A stretch of 64,000 nucleotides of DNA from Streptomyces bluensis. Lineage in GTDB: Bacteria > Actinomycetota > Actinomycetes > Streptomycetales > Streptomycetaceae. Both the position numbers and the translations under genes were made by a program. The notes beneath the pieces were generated by a model. The model had not been told where the DNA came from and did no database searches. It saw nothing but the letters and a program-made list of their open reading frames with translations. Shown here in pieces: positions 1 to 11,191 of the stretch; positions within the stretch are counted from its first letter, which is position 1, and each line of letters begins with the position of its first letter. Location: NCBI RefSeq assembly GCF_014650715.1, contig NZ_BMVM01000002.1, forward strand, positions 186,001-250,000. Reading direction: 5' to 3'.

Positions 1-1701
1 CTCCTGGAGCTGCTTGGGCGAGCCCAGGTTGAACTCGTGCCCGGCCGCCGCGTGCGCCTCCTTCACGGCCTGCTGCACAGCGCCCGCGAACATCTGCTCC
101 ATGGCCTCCAGATGAGCCCTGTCCGCCGCGATGCCGTGCCGCTCCATGCGCGCCAGCAGCGCGGAGGTGGGCAGCTCGACGTCCCTCAGCAGGTCCGCCG
201 CGCCGACCTCCTCCAGCCGCGTCCCGAACGCCTCCCCCAGGTCGAGGACCGCGCGGGCCTGCACCATCAGGGCCTCCGCCTCGGCGCCTTCGTCCGTGCC
301 GAAGGCCAGCTGACCATCGGCCGCGGCGGCGGGGGCCAGCTCCCGGTGGAGGTACTCCAGGGACAGCGCGTCCAGGTCGAAGGAGCGGCGGCCCGGCTTG
401 ACCAGGTAGGCGGCGAGGGCGGTGTCCATCGTGACACCCTCCACGGTCCAGCCGTGCTCGGCGAAGACCCGCATCGCGCCCTTGGCGCTGTGGAGGACCT
501 TGGGCTTGGCGGGGTCCGCCAGCCAGGCCGCCCACGCGTTCTCGTCGGCCTCGTCCAGCTGGGTCGGGTCGAACCAGGCGGCCGCTCCCCCGGCCGCGGC
601 CAGCGCGACCTCGGCCACCGCGCCCGCGCCGAGCGTCCACGAGTCGACGGTGGCCACACCGAGGACCGCCTTGCCGTGCTCGGCGAGCCAGGGGGCGAGC
701 TCGCCCGCGCCCAGCACCGCGCCGTCCAGCTCGACACCGCCGTCGCCGACCGGGGTGACGTCCACCTCCTCGGCCCCCGGGTCGACGGCCAGCAGCCGCT
801 CACGCAGTGACGGGTTACGGATCTCCAGGGTGTCCAGGATCATCGCGACGGCCTTGCGGTCGTACGGCACGCGCTCCAGGTCGCCGACGGTCCTGGACAG
901 TTCGACGGTGCGCACCATCTCCGTGAGGCGGCGGTTGAGCTTGACCGCCTCCAGGTGATCGCGGAGATTCTGCCCGGCCTTGCCCTTGACCTCCTCGACG
1001 CGCTCGACCAGCTCCGCGAACGAACCGAACTGGTTGATCCACTTCGCGGCGGTCTTCTCGCCGACGCCGGGGATGCCCGGCAGGTTGTCCGACGGGTCGC
1101 CGCGCAGCGCCGCGAAGTCGGGGTACTGCGCCGGCGTCAGCCCGTACTTCTCGAAGACCTTCTCGGGAGTGAACCGGGTGAGCTCGGAGACGCCCTTCGT
1201 CGGGTACAGCACCGTCGTGTGCTCGGAGACCAGCTGGAAGGAGTCGCGGTCGCCGGTGACGATGAGGACCTCGAAGCCCTCGGCCTCGGCCTGGGTGGCG
1301 AGCGTGGCGATGACGTCGTCCGCCTCGAAGCCGTCGACCGCGAAACGCTGGGCGCGCATCGCGTCGAGCAGCTCACCGATCAGCTCGACCTGGCCCTTGA
1401 ATTCGTCCGGGGTCTTCGAGCGGTTCGCCTTGTACTCCGTGAACTCCTCGGAGCGCCAGGTCTTGCGGGAGACGTCGAACGCCACCGCGAAGTGCGTGGG
1501 CGCCTCGTCGCGCAGCGTGTTGGCCAGCATCGACGCGAAGCCGTAGATCGCGTTCGTCGGCTGGCCCGTCGCGGTGGTGAAGTTCTCCGCGGGCAGCGCG
1601 AAGAACGCGCGGTACGCCAGCGAGTGCCCGTCCATGAGCATGAGCCGGGGACGGCCGCCGCCAGGGGTGTTCTCGGTCTTCTTCGATGCTGTCTCTGCCA
1701 C
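1..1701 (-). CDS. polA: DNA polymerase I, N-terminal 567 codons (gene runs off the left edge)
   Basis: Repair and Okazaki-fragment polymerase. The visible part holds the N-terminal 5'-3' exonuclease domain (about residues 18-190, beginning LMLMDGHSLAYRAFF, with DGFEADDVIATLA and the helix-hairpin-helix region GIPGVGEKTAAKW). The 3'-5' exonuclease-like domain follows (about 310-510), then the first part of the polymerase domain, cut at the window edge. In the 3'-5' exonuclease region the expected DxE metal pair is replaced (VDSWTLGAG), so proofreading is probably absent, as in other actinobacterial Pol I. The GTG start at 1701 fits the onset of homology. A promoter-like element lies only 7 nt upstream, so the transcript may be leaderless, although a GGGGG run could also serve as a ribosome site. 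Identification is firm; the C-terminal third is not visible. Confidence 0.97.
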   Translation of the reverse strand, partial: MAETASKKTENTPGGGRPRLMLMDGHSLAYRAFFALPAENFTTATGQPTNAIYGFASMLANTLRDEAPTHFAVAFDVSRKTWRSEEFTEYKANRSKTPDEFKGQVELIGELLDAMRAQRFAVDGFEADDVIATLATQAEAEGFEVLIVTGDRDSFQLVSEHTTVLYPTKGVSELTRFTPEKVFEKYGLTPAQYPDFAALRGDPSDNLPGIPGVGEKTAAKWINQFGSFAELVERVEEVKGKAGQNLRDHLEAVKLNRRLTEMVRTVELSRTVGDLERVPYDRKAVAMILDTLEIRNPSLRERLLAVDPGAEEVDVTPVGDGGVELDGAVLGAGELAPWLAEHGKAVLGVATVDSWTLGAGAVAEVALAAAGGAAAWFDPTQLDEADENAWAAWLADPAKPKVLHSAKGAMRVFAEHGWTVEGVTMDTALAAYLVKPGRRSFDLDALSLEYLHRELAPAAAADGQLAFGTDEGAEAEALMVQARAVLDLGEAFGTRLEEVGAADLLRDVELPTSALLARMERHGIAADRAHLEAMEQMFAGAVQQAVKEAHAAAGHEFNLGSPKQLQE

Positions 1702-1708
1702 GCCCCCG

Positions 1709-1730
1709 ATCCTGCCACGAGCCACTGACA
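1709..1730 (-). promoter_or_regulatory. Candidate PafBC/RecA-NDp type promoter of polA
   Basis: Read on the minus strand: TGTCAGTG (1730-1723), 8 nt, CAGGAT (1714-1709), 7 nt, then the GTG start of polA at 1701. This resembles the actinobacterial DNA-damage element TTGTCRGTG-N8-TANNNT, except for the first T and the first base of the -10. The spacing puts transcription start at or next to the GTG. The same arrangement occurs at pepN (22779-22800). Function is inferred. Confidence 0.5.
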
Positions 1731-1872
1731 CTCGGCCCCGGCCGGCCTGGACGGGCACCTGTCCCCGGCGGTCACCACCGGCCGGAACCCCGGGGTGCCG
1801 GCCCCGGCACGATGGGCACTTGCCCCGGCACGGAGAGTCGCGGGCGATGCCGCGGTCCGGCCTCCGCGGCCG

Positions 1873-1927
1873 TCCTTCCGCCCTTCCGCCCTTCCGCCCT
1901 TCCGCCCTTCCGCCCTTCCGCCCTCCG
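1873..1927. repeat. Tandem 8-bp repeat (CCCTTCCG), five perfect units plus degenerate flanks
   Basis: Perfect units run from 1881 to 1920. The copies at 1873-1880 and 1921-1927 each differ by one base or a deletion. The array lies in the divergent intergenic region between polA and the FdhF-like gene. There are no spacers, so it is not CRISPR; it looks like a slippage-prone microsatellite. Confidence 0.85.
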
Positions 1928-2022
1928 ATGATCGCTGTCACTGACACGTGCGAGGATCGAAGACGGTACGTCACCCCGTAGTCGAAAACCGTGCTTCACC
2001 CGCAGTCGAAGGAGAGCGTGCG

Positions 2023-4302
<2,280 letters not shown>

Positions 4303-4385
4303 GCGTTCGCTCAGTCACGGGGTGGGTGTTCGGCCCGGAGCCGGTCGCCCACGACGAGATCCCTGACGAAACGGAGCCAGGACCC

Positions 4386-4874
4386 ATGGGCGAGGAGCAC
4401 CACGTGAAGTTCCCGCAGGAAGTCATCGACGAGTACGCGGCGATGGGCGTCGACCTGGTCGCCATGTTCTCGGCAGGACACCTGGGGACCCGCATGGGCG
4501 TGCAGATCGTGGAGGCCTCGCCCGAGCGCGTCGTCGGCACGATGCCCGTGGAGGGCAACACCCAGCCGTACGGGCTGCTGCACGGCGGCGCGTCCGCCGT
4601 GCTCGCCGAAACCCTGGGCTCGGTCGGCTCCATGCTGCACGCGGGCAGCTCGAAGATAGCCGTGGGCGTCGACCTGAACTGCACGCACCACCGCGGCGTC
4701 CGGTCCGGGCTCGTGACCGGCGTGGCCACCCCGCTGCACCGGGGGCGCTCGACGGCGACGTACGAGATCGTCATCAGCGACGAGCAGGGCAAGCGGGTGT
4801 GCAGCGCCCGTCTGACCTGCATGCTGCGGGACGTGAACCCGGGCGACGCCCAGTACGTCCCCCCGGCGGGCTGA
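4386..4874 (+). CDS. Hotdog-fold PaaI-type thioesterase
   Basis: Protein of 162 residues. The hotdog signature LLHGGASAVLAETLGS lies at about residues 64-79, with the HGG turn and the acidic residue (Glu75) typical of PaaI/YbgC-like acyl-CoA thioesterases. The family hydrolyses CoA thioesters, often phenylacetyl- or hydroxyphenylacetyl-type; the substrate here cannot be read from sequence. Start ATG 4386 follows an AGGA motif. It lies 83 bp after the molybdopterin oxidoreductase on the same strand and may be cotranscribed. Family assignment is firm, physiological role unknown. Confidence 0.88.
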   Translation: MGEEHHVKFPQEVIDEYAAMGVDLVAMFSAGHLGTRMGVQIVEASPERVVGTMPVEGNTQPYGLLHGGASAVLAETLGSVGSMLHAGSSKIAVGVDLNCTHHRGVRSGLVTGVATPLHRGRSTATYEIVISDEQGKRVCSARLTCMLRDVNPGDAQYVPPAG

Positions 4875-5472
4875 CGGGGACGACACCGGGCCGGGCGCCC
4901 GGGCTGAACCTGCTGATCGCCGCACCGGACACCCGATGCGGTCAGTCCCGGCGCCCCGCCCGCCGGCCCCCGATGAGCGGACGCGGCGCGCACGGAGCCG
5001 CCCCGGCCGTACACCGCACCGAATGAGCCAAGTGCCGGAAATCGCCGGACCCCTTTCCTCGCCGTAACGCTGCGTAATACGCAGGCAATACACGTCACCG
5101 AATTCACCCCCGGGTGATCCCTGCCCGCACGACCCCACTCGGGCCTTTCGCGTAGCAAACAGCAACACTTTCAGGACATCACCAAAACCCCCGAACACTC
5201 CTGAGGGGATCCCGGCAAACGCTGCGGGTTCTCACTATGCGGACAGGGCGAATCGGTCCGAATTCCTCTCATCCACCCGGCGAGTACCGCTCTGCATTAC
5301 GTCGTGTCATAACAAGAACGTCACAGCATGGGTCAGACCCTCCTCCACGTTCCCTGCACACGCTTAGAGTCACGCCCAGTCACCGCGCCGACGGATTCGA
5401 AGCAACTTCGGTCCAGCGCTCGACTCGGCGGGCTCCAGAGGGAGCCTCCGTGCCAGGGAAAGGACCTGATTC
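4875..5472. other. Long leader/intergenic region upstream of the liv operon
   Basis: About 600 bp with no coding signal. Visible items are the 15-bp palindrome at 5070-5084 and a possible -10 hexamer TAGAGT near 5366, about 100 bp before livJ. No riboswitch or small RNA is recognised. The AT content is locally higher than in the surrounding genes, consistent with a complex promoter region. Confidence 0.6.
5070..5084. promoter_or_regulatory. 15-bp perfect palindrome CTGCGTAATACGCAG, possible operator upstream of livJ
   Basis: Two 7-bp arms flank a central A, about 390 bp upstream of livJ and 196 bp downstream of the thioesterase gene. The size and symmetry suit a dimeric transcription factor. 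No known regulator motif is confidently matched. Confidence 0.4.
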
Positions 5473-6702
5473 GTGCGTCAACGTTCGCTCATAGCCATCA
5501 CCGCCGCGCTCGCGGCGGGATCGCTCACACTCACCGCCTGTGGGTCGCGCGACGAAGGCAGCAGCGGTGGCAGCGGGGACAAGACGACCGTGGTGCTCGG
5601 CGTCGACGCCCCGCTCACCGGTGACCTGTCCGCTCTGGGCCTCGGCATCCGCAACTCCGCCGACCTGGCCGTGAAGACGGCCAACAAGTCGGAGTACGTC
5701 AAGGGCATCGAGTTCAAGCTCGAACCGCTCGACGACCAGGCACAGCCGTCCGTCGGCCAGGCCAACGCCCAGAAGTACATCAGCAACAAGGACGTCCTCG
5801 GCGTCGTCGGCCCGCTGAACTCCAGCGTCTCGCAGTCGATGCAGAAGCCGTTCAACGACGCCGGGCTCACCCAGGTCTCCCCGGCCAACACCGGCACCGA
5901 ACTCACCCAGGGCGACGGCTGGAAGACCGGAAACTCGGTCCGCCAGTTCAAGACCTTCTTCCGCACCGCCACCACCGACGAGGTCCAGGGCGCCTTCGCC
6001 GCCGAATACCTCTTCCAGAAGGCCGGCATCAAGAAGACCTACCTGATCAGCGACCAGAAGACCTACGGCGCCGGCCTCGCCGCCTCCTTCAAGGCGAACT
6101 ACACCAAGCTCGGCGGCAAGATCGTCGGCACCGACAACATCAACCCCGACGACCGCGACTTCAACGCCGTCGTGGCCAAGATCAAGAAGACCGGGGCCGA
6201 AGCGCTCTACTACGGCGGCGAGTACCCCGCCGCCGCCCCGCTGAGCCAGCAGCTCAAGGACAGCGGCCAGAACATCCCCCTCATGGGCGGCGACGGCATC
6301 TACTCCGCCGAGTTCCCGAAGCTGAACAAGAAGGGTGAGGGCGACCTCGCCACCTCCGTCGGCAAGCCGGTCGAGCAGCTCGACTCCGCCAAGGAGTTCA
6401 TCAAGAACTACAAGGAAGCAGGCTACAAGGACGCCTACGAGGCCTACGGCGGCCTCACCTACGACGCGACCTGGGCCCTCATCGAGGCCGTCAAGCTGGC
6501 CGTCGAGGGCAACGACGGCAAGCTCCCGTCCGACGGCCGCAAGGCCGTCCTCGACGCCATGGCGAAGGTCAAGTTCGACGGCGTCACCGGCACCGTCTCC
6601 TTCGACGAGTTCGGTGACACCACGAACAAACTGATGACCGCATACAAGATCAAGAACGACGCCTGGGCGCCCGAGTTCAGCGGCTCGCCCAAGCTGAGCT
6701 GA
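5473..6702 (+). CDS. livJ: Branched-chain amino acid ABC transporter substrate-binding lipoprotein
   Basis: Periplasmic-type binding protein of 409 residues that captures leucine/isoleucine/valine or related ligands outside the membrane. The lipoprotein signal peptide ends in LTLTAC, so lipidation and cleavage are expected at Cys23. A Ser/Gly-rich linker follows, then the Peripla_BP_6 fold (VVLGVDAPLTGDLSALG; VVGPLNSSVSQSMQKPF; AYGGLTYDATWALIEAV). GTG start at 5473. First gene of livJ-H-M-G-F. A strong hairpin directly downstream probably lowers read-through into the permease genes, giving excess binding protein. Confidence 0.95.
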   Translation: MRQRSLIAITAALAAGSLTLTACGSRDEGSSGGSGDKTTVVLGVDAPLTGDLSALGLGIRNSADLAVKTANKSEYVKGIEFKLEPLDDQAQPSVGQANAQKYISNKDVLGVVGPLNSSVSQSMQKPFNDAGLTQVSPANTGTELTQGDGWKTGNSVRQFKTFFRTATTDEVQGAFAAEYLFQKAGIKKTYLISDQKTYGAGLAASFKANYTKLGGKIVGTDNINPDDRDFNAVVAKIKKTGAEALYYGGEYPAAAPLSQQLKDSGQNIPLMGGDGIYSAEFPKLNKKGEGDLATSVGKPVEQLDSAKEFIKNYKEAGYKDAYEAYGGLTYDATWALIEAVKLAVEGNDGKLPSDGRKAVLDAMAKVKFDGVTGTVSFDEFGDTTNKLMTAYKIKNDAWAPEFSGSPKLS

Positions 6703-6748
6703 GCAGGGGACGAACAGACAGCACCTCCCCCACCCCACAGTGATCCAG

Positions 6749-6784
6749 GCCGCGCGGGAGCGCCCACCAGCGCTCCCGCGCGGC
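6749..6784 (+). terminator. Strong intercistronic hairpin after livJ (partial terminator/attenuator)
   Basis: Two perfectly complementary 15-nt arms (6749-6763 and 6770-6784) enclose a 6-nt loop CCACCA, 47 bp after the livJ stop and 35 bp before livH. There is no U-tract, as is usual in Streptomyces. The position inside the operon suggests attenuation or mRNA 3'-end protection. Confidence 0.75.
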
Positions 6785-6819
6785 GCCATATCCGAAAACA
6801 CTCCCACGGAGGCCCTGCG

Positions 6820-7749
6820 GTGAACGAACTGCCGCAACAGCTGGCCAACGGACTCATCCTCGGCGCGATGTACGGTCTCATCGCGATCGGCTACACGATG
6901 GTCTACGGCATCGTCCAGCTCATCAACTTCGCCCACGGCGAGATCTTCATGGTCGGGGGCTTCGGGGCCCTCACCGTCTACCTGTGGATGCCCGACGGCT
7001 TCGCCCTCGGCGCCGCAGTCCCCCTCATGATCCTCGGCGGCGTCATCGTCTCCGTCGCAGTCGCCACCGCCGCCGAACGCTTCGCCTACCGGCCACTGCG
7101 CGGCGCACCACGACTCGCACCCCTGATCACCGCCATCGGCCTCTCCATCGTCCTCCAGCAGGTCGTATGGATGTGGTACCCCGACGCGAAGAAGGACCAC
7201 CCCTTCCCGCAGTTCGAAGGCGGCCCGATCGACGTCTTCGGTGCCAGCATCCAGCGCGGTGACCTCTTCGTCCTCATCGCCGCCCCGCTGTGCATGTTCG
7301 CCCTCGGCCTCTTCGTCACCAAGACCCGCTCGGGCCGCGGTATGCAGGCCACCGCCCAGGACCCCGACACCGCGAAACTGATGGGCATCAACACCGACCG
7401 CATCATCGTCATGGCCTTCGCCATCGGCGCCGCGTTCGCCGCCATCGCCGCCGTCGCCTACGGCCTCAAGAACGGCCAGGTCGGCTTCCGCATGGGCTTC
7501 CTCATGGGCCTCAAGGCCTTCACCGCCGCCGTACTCGGCGGCATCGGCAACATCTACGGCGCCATGCTCGGCGGCATCGTCCTCGGCGTCGCCGAATCCC
7601 TCGCCACCGGCTACATCGGCGACATCCCCGGAATGGACCTCTTCGGCGGCGGCGCCTGGAAGGACGTCTGGGCCTTCAGCCTGCTCATCCTCGTCCTGCT
7701 GTTCCGGCCACAGGGCCTGCTCGGCGAACGCGTCGCGGATCGGGCGTGA
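6820..7749 (+). CDS. livH: Branched-chain amino acid ABC transporter permease LivH
   Basis: Inner-membrane permease of 309 residues with about eight hydrophobic segments. The N-terminal motif (LANGLILGAMYGLIAIGYTM, then GIVQLINFAHGEIFMVG) is characteristic of LivH. The EAA-like cytoplasmic loop is represented by AVLGGIGNIYGAMLGGIVLG. GTG start at 6820 has CGGAGG 6-8 nt upstream. livM follows after 5 bp. It pairs with LivM to form the translocation channel. Confidence 0.95.
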   Translation: MNELPQQLANGLILGAMYGLIAIGYTMVYGIVQLINFAHGEIFMVGGFGALTVYLWMPDGFALGAAVPLMILGGVIVSVAVATAAERFAYRPLRGAPRLAPLITAIGLSIVLQQVVWMWYPDAKKDHPFPQFEGGPIDVFGASIQRGDLFVLIAAPLCMFALGLFVTKTRSGRGMQATAQDPDTAKLMGINTDRIIVMAFAIGAAFAAIAAVAYGLKNGQVGFRMGFLMGLKAFTAAVLGGIGNIYGAMLGGIVLGVAESLATGYIGDIPGMDLFGGGAWKDVWAFSLLILVLLFRPQGLLGERVADRA

Positions 7750-7754
7750 TACCC

Positions 7755-9590
7755 ATGACCACGAACACCACCAAGACCACCAACGGCACGGCCACGGACA
7801 CCACGAAGTCCGCCACCACCGCACCCACCCCCATCATCCCGATGCCGCCCGCCGCCGCACGCGCCACAGCGGTCACCGGCTCCGTCATCGCCCTCGCCGG
7901 CACCTTCCTCGCCTGGACCTGGACCGACGAATTCCCCGGCAATCTCACCGTCACCGGCTACCCCGGCGGCCTACAGGTCCTCACCCTCATATCGGCCGCA
8001 CTGACCGCACTGTTCGCGCTCTCCGGCTACGGAATCCGAGGCCTGCGCTGGCTCACCCCCGGCGGCACCAACAGCCCCACCCGCCTCCTCGCGCTCGGCG
8101 TCCTGGGCACCACCGGCTACACCATAGGCGCCATCTCCTACGAACTCGGCGGCCTCGTCAACCTCGAACCCGGCGCCTGGATCTCCGGCATCGGAGCCCT
8201 CCTCGCCCTGATCGGCGCCCTCGGCCTCCCGGCCGACCACGGCTACGACCGCGACGAATCCCCCCACCTGTGGGGCAGGATCCGCCACTCGCTCAGCGCC
8301 CCCGAACCCGGCCGCGCCAAGGAACTCCCCTCCTGGGCAGAGATCCTGATCATCGCCGCCGGCTTCGGAATCGGACTGTACGTCTTCTCCTACGGCATCA
8401 GCACCGAGTACTCCGAACTGTTCATCGGCTTCCTGATCACCGCCGGATTCGGCTTCACCGCCGTCCTGCGCGCCGGACTCATCAAACAGCTCTCGGCGCT
8501 CACCGCGAAACACCGCAACGTCACCATGGCCGCCGCCTTCGTCGCCGCCATCTGCTTCCCCTTCACCCAGAGCAACGACCAGTACGCCCTCATCGGCGCG
8601 AACATCCTGATCTTCGCCACGGTCGCCCTCGGCCTCAACGTGGTCGTCGGCCTCGCAGGCCTCCTCGACCTCGGCTACGTCGCCTTCCTCGGCGTCGGCG
8701 CCTACGCCGCAGCCCTGGTCTCCGGCTCACCCCAGTCCACCATCGGCGTCCAGTTCCCGTTCTGGGCAGCCGTCCTCACCGGCGCCGCCGCCTCACTCAT
8801 CTTCGGCGTCGTCATCGGAGCCCCCACCCTGCGGCTGCGCGGCGACTACCTCGCCATCGTGACCCTCGGGTTCGGTGAGATCTTCCGCATCACCATGAAC
8901 AACCTCAACGGGAACAGCGGACCCGACGTCACCAACGGCTCCAACGGCATCCCCAACATCCCGGACCTGGAACTCTTCGGCTTCAACCTCGGACTCCCCC
9001 ACAACGTCCTGGGCACCGAACTCACCCGGTCCGGCAACTACTACCTCCTGATGCTGCTGTTCACAGCCATCGTCGTCCTGGTCTTCCGCCGCTCCGCGGA
9101 ATCCCGCATCGGCCGGGCCTGGGTCGCCATCCGCGAGGACGAGACCGCAGCCACCGCCATGGGCATCAACGGCTTCCGCCTCAAGCTCCTCGCCTTCGCA
9201 CTCGGCGCAGCCCTCGCCGGCCTCGCCGGCACCGTCCAGGCCCACGTGTCCTACAGCATCACCCCCGAGCAGTACCAGTTCGCCGGCTCCGTACCACCCA
9301 ACTCGGCCTTCCTGCTCGCCGCCGTCATCCTCGGCGGCATGGGAACCATCAGCGGCCCCCTCATCGGCGCCGCACTCCTCTACCTCATCCCGGCCAAGCT
9401 CCAGTTCATGCAGGAATACCAGCTCCTCCTCTTCGGCTTCGCACTGATGCTCCTGATGCGCTTCCGGCCCGAGGGCCTCGTCGCCGACCGCAGGAAGCAA
9501 CTCGAATTCCACGAGACCGGACAGCTCGACGTACCCGAGGACAAGCCATTGCCCGAAGGCGCGACCGGCGTCGCCAAGGCAGGGGCGTGA
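7755..9590 (+). CDS. livM: Branched-chain amino acid ABC transporter permease LivM with long N-terminal membrane extension
   Basis: Protein of 611 residues, roughly twice the size of Gram-negative LivM cores. The LivM core occupies about residues 270-580 (GLNVVVGLAGLLDLGYVAFL, then GDYLAIVTLGFGEIFRI and AVILGGMGTISGPLIGA). The first 250 residues are an extra region: a Thr-rich cytoplasmic head (about 1-30), then about five predicted membrane segments with little similarity to LivM. ATG start at 7755, 5 bp after livH. The stop overlaps the livG start. Such extensions occur in actinobacterial LivM; their function is unknown to me. Confidence 0.93.
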   Translation: MTTNTTKTTNGTATDTTKSATTAPTPIIPMPPAAARATAVTGSVIALAGTFLAWTWTDEFPGNLTVTGYPGGLQVLTLISAALTALFALSGYGIRGLRWLTPGGTNSPTRLLALGVLGTTGYTIGAISYELGGLVNLEPGAWISGIGALLALIGALGLPADHGYDRDESPHLWGRIRHSLSAPEPGRAKELPSWAEILIIAAGFGIGLYVFSYGISTEYSELFIGFLITAGFGFTAVLRAGLIKQLSALTAKHRNVTMAAAFVAAICFPFTQSNDQYALIGANILIFATVALGLNVVVGLAGLLDLGYVAFLGVGAYAAALVSGSPQSTIGVQFPFWAAVLTGAAASLIFGVVIGAPTLRLRGDYLAIVTLGFGEIFRITMNNLNGNSGPDVTNGSNGIPNIPDLELFGFNLGLPHNVLGTELTRSGNYYLLMLLFTAIVVLVFRRSAESRIGRAWVAIREDETAATAMGINGFRLKLLAFALGAALAGLAGTVQAHVSYSITPEQYQFAGSVPPNSAFLLAAVILGGMGTISGPLIGAALLYLIPAKLQFMQEYQLLLFGFALMLLMRFRPEGLVADRRKQLEFHETGQLDVPEDKPLPEGATGVAKAGA

Positions 9591-10462
9591 CCGCCATGAC
9601 AACCACCATGACCACCACAACCACGGTGCTCGACGCCAGCGGCGTCACCATGCGCTTCGGCGGACTCACCGCCGTACGCAACGTCGACCTCACCGTCGGC
9701 AGCGGCGAGATCGTCGGACTCATCGGCCCCAACGGCGCCGGAAAGACCACCTTCTTCAACTGCCTCACCGGCCTCTACATCCCCACCGAGGGCACCGTCA
9801 CCTACAAAGGCACGGTGCTCCCGCCCAAACCGCACCTGGTCACCCAGGCAGGCATCGCCCGCACCTTCCAGAACATCCGGCTCTTCGCCAACATGACCGT
9901 CCTGGAAAACGTGCTCGTCGGCCGCCACACACGCACCAAGGAAGGCCTCTGGTCCGCCCTCCTGCGCCTCCCCGGCTTCAAGAAGGCCGAAGAGGAATCA
10001 CGCGACCGAGCCATGGAACTCCTCGAATTCACCGGACTCGCCGCCAAGGCCGACCACCTCGCGCGCAACCTCCCCTACGGCGAACAGCGCAAGCTGGAAA
10101 TCGCCCGCGCCCTCGCCAGCGAACCCGGCCTCCTCCTCCTCGACGAGCCCACCGCCGGCATGAACCCACAGGAGACACGCGCCACCGAGGAACTCGTCTT
10201 CGCCATCCGCGACCAGGGCACCGCCGTCCTCGTCATCGAGCACGACATCCGGTTCATCATGAACCTCTGCGACCGGGTCGCCGTGCTCGTCCAGGGCGAA
10301 AAACTCGTCGAAGGCCCCGCCGAGGTCGTCCAGGCCGACGAACGCGTCATCGCCGCCTACCTCGGCACACCCTTCGAGGGCGCCCCCGGCAAGGAAGAAG
10401 TCGCCGAGGTCGAGGCCGCGGAAGCCGAGGCGCACAGCACCACAGAAGGGGACGCCAAGTGA
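9587..10462 (+). CDS. livG: Branched-chain amino acid ABC transporter ATPase LivG
   Basis: ABC ATPase of 291 residues. Walker A is GPNGAGKTTF, the signature region YGEQRKLEIARALA and Walker B LLLLDEPTAGMNP, followed by the LivG-type histidine switch VLVIEHDIRFIM. It energises import with LivF. GTG 9587 overlaps the livM stop by 4 bp (GTGA). An ATG three codons downstream (9596) is an equally possible start. The C-terminus has an acidic Glu/Ala-rich tail of about 25 residues. Confidence 0.94.
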   Translation: MTAMTTTMTTTTTVLDASGVTMRFGGLTAVRNVDLTVGSGEIVGLIGPNGAGKTTFFNCLTGLYIPTEGTVTYKGTVLPPKPHLVTQAGIARTFQNIRLFANMTVLENVLVGRHTRTKEGLWSALLRLPGFKKAEEESRDRAMELLEFTGLAAKADHLARNLPYGEQRKLEIARALASEPGLLLLDEPTAGMNPQETRATEELVFAIRDQGTAVLVIEHDIRFIMNLCDRVAVLVQGEKLVEGPAEVVQADERVIAAYLGTPFEGAPGKEEVAEVEAAEAEAHSTTEGDAK

Positions 10463-11175
10463 CCGCACTGCTTGAGGTCGAGGACCTCAGGGTCGCCTAC
10501 GGCAAGATCGAAGCCGTCAAAGGCATCTCGTTCAAGGTCGAAGCCGGCGAGGTCGTCACCCTCATCGGCACCAACGGCGCCGGAAAAACCACGACCCTGC
10601 GCACCCTGTCCGGTCTACTCCAGCCACTCGGCGGCCAGATCAAGTTCGACGGCAAGTCGCTCCGAAAGATCCCCGCCCACAAGATCGTCTCGCTCGGACT
10701 GGCCCACTCCCCCGAGGGCCGGCACATCTTCCCCCGCATGACGATCGAGGACAACCTCCGCCTCGGCGCCTACCTCCGCACCGACAAAGAAGGCATCGAG
10801 AAGGACATACAGCGCGCCTACGACCTCTTCCCCATCCTCGGAGAACGCAGGAAACAGGCCGCGGGCACCCTTTCCGGCGGCGAACAGCAGATGCTCGCCA
10901 TGGGACGAGCCCTCATGTCCCAGCCCAAACTGCTCATGCTCGACGAACCCTCCATGGGCCTCTCCCCGATCATGATGCAGAAGATCATGGCAACCATCCA
11001 GGAGCTCAAGGCCCAGGGCACCACCATCCTGCTCATCGAGCAGAACGCCCAGGCCGCCCTCTCCCTGGCCGATCACGGCCACGTCATGGAAGTCGGCAAA
11101 ATCGTCCTCTCGGGCACGGGCCAGGACCTGCTGCACGACGAGTCGGTCCGCAAGGCCTACCTCGGCGAGGACTGA
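10459..11175 (+). CDS. livF: Branched-chain amino acid ABC transporter ATPase LivF
   Basis: ABC ATPase of 238 residues. Walker A is GTNGAGKTTTL, signature LSGGEQQMLAMGRAL, Walker B LLMLDEPSMGLSP and switch ILLIEQNAQAAL, all LivF-like. GTG 10459 overlaps the livG stop (GTGA) and has AAGGGG upstream. Last gene of the operon; a 16-bp hairpin follows at 11192-11237. Confidence 0.95.
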   Translation: MTALLEVEDLRVAYGKIEAVKGISFKVEAGEVVTLIGTNGAGKTTTLRTLSGLLQPLGGQIKFDGKSLRKIPAHKIVSLGLAHSPEGRHIFPRMTIEDNLRLGAYLRTDKEGIEKDIQRAYDLFPILGERRKQAAGTLSGGEQQMLAMGRALMSQPKLLMLDEPSMGLSPIMMQKIMATIQELKAQGTTILLIEQNAQAALSLADHGHVMEVGKIVLSGTGQDLLHDESVRKAYLGED

Positions 11176-11191
11176 CCCCCTCCCACCACAC

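Larger units (their letters stand above)
1702..2022. other. Divergent intergenic region polA / FdhF-like gene
   Basis: About 320 bp without a credible gene. It holds the candidate polA promoter, the 8-bp tandem repeat at 1873-1927 and an 11-bp palindrome TGTCACTGACA (1936-1946) that may belong to the promoter of the rightward gene. Short reading frames across the repeat have repeat-derived composition and were not accepted. Confidence 0.6.

Noticed and set aside
1873..1927. Possible CRISPR array
   Set aside because: Unit is only 8 bp and contiguous, without spacers.
5380..7824. Long minus-strand frame antisense to livJ and livH
   Set aside because: Low-complexity Gly/Glu/Val sequence without motifs; the plus strand holds clear liv genes with ribosome sites.
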